A DNA stretch of 64,000 nt, taken from NCBI RefSeq assembly GCF_030272615.1, contig NC_081412.1, forward strand, positions 697,850,656 through 697,914,655, read 5' to 3'. This stretch comes from Cryptomeria japonica (Eukaryota > Streptophyta > Pinopsida > Cupressales > Cupressaceae). Within the stretch, counting starts at the first letter, position 1; each line of letters begins with the position of its first letter. The translations under genes and the position numbers were made by a program. The notes beneath the pieces were generated by a model. It was not told the origin of the DNA and did no database searches. It worked only from the letters and a program-made list of their open reading frames with translations. This document shows positions 58,508 through 64,000 of this stretch, piece by piece.

Positions 58508-59307
58508 TGTAGACACTCAAAATTGTCATGTCTAATTAAATAAATATTTTATTTATTTAATTATCTAAGCCTAATTCTTCTATTAATTAAATAAATTTTT
58601 TTTTATTTAATTAATTCATTTATCCTCTTCTAGCCTTATTTCTCATTTAAATAAATACATTTATTTATTTAAATTATCCTTTTCCTAAATTAAATAAATA
58701 TTTTATTTATTTAATTGTCCTACTTCTTCTATTAATTAAATAAATCTTTATTTATTTAATTAATTCATTATCTTTTTCTACACATGACACATGTCATTCA
58801 TCTCTTAATTCCTACACTACCTACCTCTTTCATTATTTTATTATTTCCTTTACCTACCCTCTAATCCTAGCCGACCTCTCTTTTTACACCTCTCAATCTT
58901 AACCCTCCATTTCTTATTGTGTCTTCTATTTAAGGAGATGCTTTCTTCATTGTCAAACCCTAATGACAGAACCCTAATGACTAATGGCTAATGATTGATT
59001 TTGGAGTACTTGGCTACAATACGATCCTACTTGCAACCACATTCCGTTCTTTGTTGAGCTCTTGTGCATATAAAAATCTGAGAGCAAATATATCAAGCAA
59101 GATCAATGGAGATAGGAAGAATGGAGATCAAAACCCTATTGGACATGTGATGGTATAATCTTTGTGATTTTGAATTATTTGCATTGTCTTAGGTTATCTT
59201 CATATGTTATGGTGGATCTTTGTTCATTGTTAGGCTAGGGTTTAGTGGTTGAATTCATTTTAGCCTTTCAATATTGTTATTATTGTTATCCATTTTCACC
59301 ATACACA
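58508..59307 (+). mobile_element. 5' LTR of the gypsy element (800 bp)
   Basis: Starts TGTAGACACTC, ends CCATACACA, followed by TTTTGG of the primer site. The first 270 bases are dominated by TTTATTTAATTAA words, as in the LTRs of the tandem array. Confidence 0.8.
58927..58933 (+). promoter_or_regulatory. LTR TATA-like box
   Basis: TATTTAAGGAG, a form common in plant LTR promoters. It would place the RNA start near 58,960. Confidence 0.45.
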
Positions 59308-59328
59308 TTTTGGCACGCCTGGTGGGAC
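59308..59328 (+). other. Primer-binding site of the gypsy element
   Basis: TTTTGGCACGCCTGGTGGGA directly follows the LTR. The TGG start pairs with the CCA tail of a tRNA; the tRNA is not assigned. Confidence 0.65.
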
Positions 59329-59419
59329 TCTTGTCCCTTTGCATTTAACATTTTTGTTGCAGATTTCGTATTTTTGAAGTTGCAGATCGGACAATTTCGA
59401 TGATATTTTAAGTTTTTCC

Positions 59420-59660
59420 GCGTCTGCGAGTGTTCGGATCGCGTTTTTGTGTTTCAGAAGCGTCTGCGATATCGGGAATCGCGTCTGTGTTTCTGCCAAT
59501 TTTTATTTTTTTTGCAGGTTTCTAGAATTGCGTCTGAGAATTTTAATCGCGTCTGTGCTGGATCTTATCGCGTCTGCACTCGGAAGTCGCGTCTGTGACT
59601 TCTGATAGCGTCTGTGAACTACAGAACTGCGTCTGTGTCGTATAGACGCGTCTGCGTCTG
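59420..59660 (+). repeat. GCGTCTG motif block 1 in the gypsy leader
   Basis: Eleven exact GCGTCTG copies in 241 bases (starts at 59,420, 59,460, 59,481, 59,530, 59,549, 59,570, 59,589, 59,608, 59,629, 59,648, 59,654), most followed by TG or CG and many preceded by ATC or TC (ATCGCGTCTGTG). Spacing is often 19-21 bases. The spacers differ from each other. Confidence 0.92.
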
Positions 59661-60275
59661 GTATAAAGGCATTTGTGCATTCTGTTTTGCAATTTTTCAA
59701 TTTTTCTTTGATTCGGGTTTTCGGATTTTGTACTTAGGGTTTCAGATCTGGTTTATTTTCGGCTAACCCTTGCAGATCTAGCTAACCTGATTTGTGCAAC
59801 TTGCTTTGGAGGCAAAAAAAAAAACGCTTTTGTTGAAGGCCCCTTTTCACAAAGTCTTTTGGGTTTTCTAAAATTTACCTAACTTGTGTGCTTGCAGGAA
59901 GGGGTAATCATTTGAAACAACCCAAACTACTAACAATTTTGTTGCAGGGCCTTGGCTAGGGTTTCATAATTTTGTTTTGTGCCTTGTTTTCATAGATTAG
60001 CAAACACTTCCATTGGTGCACTAAAATTGAATCATTGTCTTTTGTGTCTTGAGCAATAGGCTCTTTTTGTTTAATCTTTAGAGGGTCTGTCTTCCCGTGT
60101 GGTCATTAGGACTACTAGTGAGAAGAGAACGACCCAAGTGGTAGCAAGGAAAACCCACCTCATCCAAACCACTATAATCAAATGTATTCATGGTGAAAAC
60201 TATGAATAACGTGTGCTGATTAGTTCATACCGACACTATGTCTCCCCATAAACCCGTTTGATCAAATTTATTTGA

Positions 60276-60650
60276 TCATTTGTAGGGCGTAACCCCTACT
60301 GGCTGGGAGCCTTCTGTATTTACAGAGCTGATAGTGCCGCATGTATGGCCACACGAGCGGATGCCCTTACTAGCACCTCTTTGTTTTAGATGCCCAAATC
60401 CTTCTAGTTGTTGAGGCAGGAGGTCGGACCTCTGGTAGCGGCCCACACACATACGGTTCTTAGTAGAGATACAAAGTTCGCCATGGGGAGTTTTCATGGG
60501 GACTGATGCTTGGCTGACCCAAGAAGTGAGTACCGAGGGTGGAGCCAGTGAGGTCAAGCATCTAAGTATCCGCTCTGAATAGCGTAGCCTCGGGGGTAAA
60601 ACCCTATGTGGGATCAACAACTATTGTCTTGGCCAGCCCTAAGATTTGTG
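60276..60650 (+). other. Leader core shared with the tandem array
   Basis: A higher-GC, probably structured stretch. CCCAAGAAGTGAGTACCG and GGGTGGAGCCAGTG at 60,518-60,550, and CCAGCCCTAAGATTTGT at 60,633, correspond to the leader cores at 22.6 and 31.15 kb, in the same order. The minus ORF over it (60,620-60,276) is not supported as a gene. Confidence 0.5.
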
Positions 60651-60891
60651 CTTGTCTTATGCTAAACACTCAAACATTCAAGACAAAACAACAAAACATT
60701 GTGTCTTTTGTGTCTTCAAGTGTATGCAAAAATTTTTACATCAAACAACACACTTTTGGAGTCTAAACAGTTTGCAAACATTGAGTCATCAACATTGTGT
60801 CCTCTTGTCACGAAAAACAGTCGAAAAATCAGATTTGGTCACAACAAAACAACTTCACAGATAGGAAAAATTGCACTAAGGTTACAGAAAC

Positions 60892-61038
60892 GCGTCTGTG
60901 TCTGTTCAAACCACGTCTGCATCGGATAAGCGCGTCTGTGAAGTACAGAATAGCGTCTGTGTTTTTATCAGCGTCTGTGTAAAACAGAGAGGCGTCTATG
61001 TCTTGGAATCGCGTCTGTGAAGTATACAGAGGCGTCTG
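60892..61038 (+). repeat. GCGTCTG motif block 2 in the gypsy leader
   Basis: Six exact copies (starts at 60,892, 60,932, 60,953, 60,971, 61,011, 61,032) plus ACGTCTG (60,914) and GCGTCTA (60,992), again about 20 or 40 bases apart. The intervals contain ACAGA words (AAGTACAGAA, AAAACAGAGA, GTATACAGAG). Confidence 0.92.
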
Positions 61039-61532
61039 TGTCAGGATTTGAAAACTTTAACAGTCAAGCAAACAAAGAAAATTAGTTTCGGCATACTTGA
61101 GCTTCTTAGGTTGTCTCTTCAGGTTTCATCTAGCATTCAACCTGTCTTTGGGTCTCACATAGTCCATCATTGCTTCACATCTCATTTTACATTCATACTT
61201 GTCTAAACTTGAGTCAAAAAGGTCACTTGCTTGTCCTCATCATACTTTGTCAACACACTACATACTACTACACTTTGCTAAGTGGTCCCTCATCAAGGTT
61301 TCTTACCTTTGGGTCTCATTTGGTCTTACTTAGAGTCAAGGTCATCTTACCTCATCAAGAGAAACTGTCCTCTCTTTGGAAGTCACACCTACTCTACTAC
61401 TTACATACTTGGTCTTACACTTTGGACATTGCAAGTACACCTCAAGATTCATTTACACTCCATACAACTCTTGGTCTTCCATCCTTTTTCATTTTTCATC
61501 TAGTCTCTCACATCTTGGTCAACACCTAGTTC

Positions 61533-63476
61533 ATGGTTGAAACCCGCCTTCAAAAATCTAGGAGAATAGCTAAAGAAGCTCAAGAATCCGTAAATATGAG
61601 TTCTTATGAGTATGACAATGATCTATTCTACAATCCTGAGCACACTACATTACCAGACATGAATGTTTATAGACATAATCCAAATGTGGAAAGCACAAAC
61701 ACTATAAACAACAATGCTACGCACAATGACAATGTTGACAATTCTTCAATACTATCAGCAGACATACAAGAATCCATAATGGATCCTCAATTCAATAGAT
61801 TGGTTGAAGAGATAATGAGGAGAGATCGTCAATACTTTTTAAACATGATGGCACAAAGTGGAGCTAAAATACCGCATGATTTTGACTTATCTCAACTTAT
61901 GGAAAGTCGACCCTCACAACAAACTCAACCCAACATGGATCAAAGGAGACCAAATAGTGGAGGAAATAGAGGACCGAATGTGATGCCTGAGTCACCATCA
62001 GTTTTGCTTCAAAAGCCAGCAATCCCACATACACAAGCTCAAACATATGATACTTACACTCAAGGACCATCATGGAGGCCTTATGCTCAATCACATGCTC
62101 AAGGTATGAATCAATCAAAACAAGTGGATACTCAAGGACATCCTCAAAATTTTGACACAAGGAGACCTCATGTCAAAATTGGGGGCAACACAATGGAAAA
62201 TAAAAGGCCTCTTGAATATGGTTTATATACACAAAACAGATATGGGGTCCCTCAACAAGAAGTTATGCCAAGTGCTCCATACATGTCGCAACAATATAGA
62301 CCTCCATATGGACATGTCTACGATCAATATCATCCATACATGCAACAAGCTCCTCCTCAAATGGGCATTTCAAACATGGGGTATGCTACAAGAAATCAAT
62401 CTCCTCCCAAAAATAATTTGGAGCAACAAATTAGAGATCTACAAAAGAAAGTGGAGGACATGAGTACATCCAAACCTACATATACTATGAGAGATATATG
62501 CCCTTATCCCTTTGATAAGAGCATTCCAATGCCTCCATTTCCTCCACACTTTGTAACGCCAAAATTTGACAAATATAGAGGGAGAGGAGACCCCAAGGCA
62601 CACATAAGACAATTCTTCACAGCTTGCATTGAGGTAGCGGCAGAAGAAACATACTTGATGAGGTTATTCCCACAGAGCTTAGGAGATCAAGCTATGGAAT
62701 GGTTTTCTCAATTACCTCCTGGTATTAAGTCATGGGGCGACTTGGCAGAGGCATTCATTCAACATTTCTCTTACAACATTGAAACAGATGTCTCAGTTAC
62801 TACCTTGTGCAATACTAAACAAAAAGAAGGAGAATCTTTCGCAACATTTTTACAAAGATGGAGAAATCTAGCTAGCAGATGCTCTTGTGAAATCCTGCAT
62901 AAACAAATGGTGGAGATGTTCACACAAAATGTTAACAAGGCTATTGGCTATGATCTCAGAAAAGCTTGTTTGTCTGCATTCAAGGATGTCATTGAAAAGG
63001 GCCTAGCAACAGAAAAGGTCTTAATTGAACAAGGAGTTATCAAGCTATTCAAAGAAAACAAAGAGGACTTTAAAGGAAAGGACAAACCAAAATTTTGGAA
63101 TAAGAACAAGAACACAGTTAATGATGGTGTGGTTGATGCCAACATAGTGAGACCAAAGTTCGTCTTTTCTGGATCAAGTTCTACCAACAATCAGGTGAAC
63201 AACCAAACAACTTCTAAACCTCAAAGGAAGTACACTCCATTGGGGGAACCACTTGAATCAGTATTCAAAAATCTTGTAGCAAACAAAGTAATTACAGTTC
63301 CAGATTTTCCTCCTTATGAACCAAAGGTAAAACCAAATTGGTGGAATGATGATGAGTATTGTGAGTTTCATAAGAGCAAGGGTCACAAGATAGGTAATTG
63401 CCATCGATTGAAAAACATTGTGCAAGATCTCATTGACAGAGGAGATATAGAGATTGAGGGACATTCATCTAATTAA
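61533..63476 (+). CDS. gag: Gypsy gag polyprotein (647 aa)
   Basis: Structural protein forming the particle that packages the element's RNA. Residues 1-290 are disordered and rich in Gln, Asn, Pro, His and Tyr. A coiled coil lies at about 295-312 (NLEQQIRDLQKKVEDMS). The gag core (Retrotrans_gag type) spans about 335-500: KFDKYRGRGDPKAHIRQFFT, YLMRLFPQSLGDQAMEWFSQ, GESFATFLQRWRNLASRC. A zinc-finger-like motif occurs near 608-625 (YCEFHKSKGHKIGNCHRLKN), followed by DLIDRGDIEIE, usual at the gag end of Tat-type elements. The ATG is preceded by a C/T-rich stretch. The frame is intact to a TAA at 63,474; the same frame continues into pol after it, so the stop may be natural (separating gag from pol) or a point mutation. 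Confidence 0.9.
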   Translation: MVETRLQKSRRIAKEAQESVNMSSYEYDNDLFYNPEHTTLPDMNVYRHNPNVESTNTINNNATHNDNVDNSSILSADIQESIMDPQFNRLVEEIMRRDRQYFLNMMAQSGAKIPHDFDLSQLMESRPSQQTQPNMDQRRPNSGGNRGPNVMPESPSVLLQKPAIPHTQAQTYDTYTQGPSWRPYAQSHAQGMNQSKQVDTQGHPQNFDTRRPHVKIGGNTMENKRPLEYGLYTQNRYGVPQQEVMPSAPYMSQQYRPPYGHVYDQYHPYMQQAPPQMGISNMGYATRNQSPPKNNLEQQIRDLQKKVEDMSTSKPTYTMRDICPYPFDKSIPMPPFPPHFVTPKFDKYRGRGDPKAHIRQFFTACIEVAAEETYLMRLFPQSLGDQAMEWFSQLPPGIKSWGDLAEAFIQHFSYNIETDVSVTTLCNTKQKEGESFATFLQRWRNLASRCSCEILHKQMVEMFTQNVNKAIGYDLRKACLSAFKDVIEKGLATEKVLIEQGVIKLFKENKEDFKGKDKPKFWNKNKNTVNDGVVDANIVRPKFVFSGSSSTNNQVNNQTTSKPQRKYTPLGEPLESVFKNLVANKVITVPDFPPYEPKVKPNWWNDDEYCEFHKSKGHKIGNCHRLKNIVQDLIDRGDIEIEGHSSN

Positions 63477-64000
63477 GAGCATGAGATGTTTAAGGAACCA
63501 TTCCCAAAACATGACAAAGGAAAAGGCAAAGTCACAGATGATCAAGCCAATTACACTAGAGCACCTTACAATTATGATTCTACTATCAATCACATCTCAA
63601 TGGACAATTATATTTCTACCATTACTATCAAAAATAAAAATCCTGAGAATTCTTCTCAAAGACCCAAAATTGTCCTAAAAGGTGTGGGATCTTCGTTCGA
63701 ATCTACCTCTGAATGTCATGTTACAACCCGTCGAGGTAAGATCACATTGCCAGGTGCCTCCACTAAGAATACCAATCTTTCATCAATCAAGCCTGAGTAC
63801 GACCTTGTAGAACAACTAGGGAAGACACCTGCACTTATCTCTATTCTTGAGCTCTTACGTATATCTCCTGCACATAAAGCTATCCTTGACAAAATCTTGA
63901 GAGATACTGCCGTCCCTACTGATCTGAACGTGGACTAGTTTCAAGCCATGGTGGGATACCTATCCATTCCACACTCCCTCACATTCACAGAAGCCGATGA
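63477..64000 (+). pseudogene. pol: Start of pol / protease region, in frame with gag, interrupted
   Basis: In the same frame as gag, directly after its stop: KEPFPKHDKGKGKV, VLKGVGSSFESTS, then EYDLVEQLGKTPALISILEL and LRISPAHKAILDKIL, conserved just ahead of the protease domain of Tat-type gypsy elements. A TAG at 63,936-63,938 interrupts before FQAMVGYLSIPHSLTFTEAD, where the family has a Gln, a single-base change. The window ends before the protease active site. Confidence 0.78.

Larger units (their letters stand above)
58508..64000 (+). mobile_element. Ty3/gypsy LTR retrotransposon, 5' part (runs off the window)
   Basis: Order: 5' LTR (58,508-59,307), primer site, 2.2-kb leader, gag (61,533-63,476), start of pol (63,477 on). 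The gag type, with a coiled coil, a gag core and one C..H..H..C-like finger, and the protease-proximal text (EQLGKTPALISILELLRISP) fit plant gypsy elements of the Tat/Athila side. Final lineage placement needs the RT, which is outside the window. Confidence 0.85.

Noticed and set aside
60276-60620. 114-codon minus-strand ORF in the gypsy leader
   Set aside because: It lies antisense over the GC-richer leader core; composition is unremarkable and there is no motif. RNA-level conservation explains the region better.

Overview
The window is nuclear DNA of a land plant, most likely a seed plant with a large, repeat-laden genome; a gymnosperm would fit but is not proven. Evidence for a plant: a broken PHT1 phosphate transporter with PHR1-type promoter sites, an extensin-like gene start, Ty1/copia, Ty3/gypsy and L1-type retroelements with plant-type primer sites, and a decayed block of CCCTAA-rich DNA. 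The base composition is strongly AT-rich. No intact host gene was found; nearly everything recognisable is a retroelement or a pseudogene.

Layout. 1-5.5 kb: AT-rich DNA, one copy of a dispersed repeat and an 0.8-kb pyrimidine tract. 5.8-7.6 kb: PHT1 pseudogene with its promoter. 7.8-14.7 kb: decayed copia-type elements on the minus strand, apparently nested. 14.9-19.3 kb: second copy of the dispersed repeat, an unidentified pseudo-exon and promoter-like patches. 19.35-19.52 kb: 3' end of a minus-strand LINE. 19.52-35.49 kb: a tandem LTR retroelement array (LTR, body, LTR, body, partial LTR) flanked as a unit by the 5-bp repeat CTTAT. The bodies lack a recognisable pol and carry a broken gag-like ORF built on 72-bp repeats. 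35.5-38.5 kb: unidentified coding remnant, microsatellites and an 80-bp perfect palindrome. 38.6-40.2 kb: 5'-truncated LINE (minus). 40.2-42.4 kb: a GC-rich island and the 3' end of another LTR element, abutting a truncated extensin-like gene (42.4-42.7 kb, minus). 43.3-43.8 kb: telomere-like DNA. 44.5-46.5 kb: copia LTR pieces in inverted orientation around an antisense ORF. 47.1-49 kb: duplicated copia LTR/leader pieces. 51.8-53.5 kb: MULE-transposase/SWIM pseudogene (minus). 54.8-57.5 kb: 3' half of a minus-strand copia element with a 1,251-bp LTR. 58.5-64 kb: 5' end of a Ty3/gypsy element with an 800-bp LTR, a 2.2-kb leader, a 647-aa gag and the start of pol.

How the parts relate. The right-hand gypsy element and the left-hand tandem array look related. 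Both LTRs begin TGTAGACAC, both have a long leader with two blocks of a short repeated word (GCGTCTG on the right, ACGCAWTCG-like on the left), and both share a leader core (around 22.6, 31.15 and 60.53 kb). I infer that the array is a non-autonomous relative mobilised by a partner of the gypsy type. The motif-studded leader and the tandem array with a single target duplication are the most interesting things in the window. All identities were judged by eye; no alignment or database search was run.
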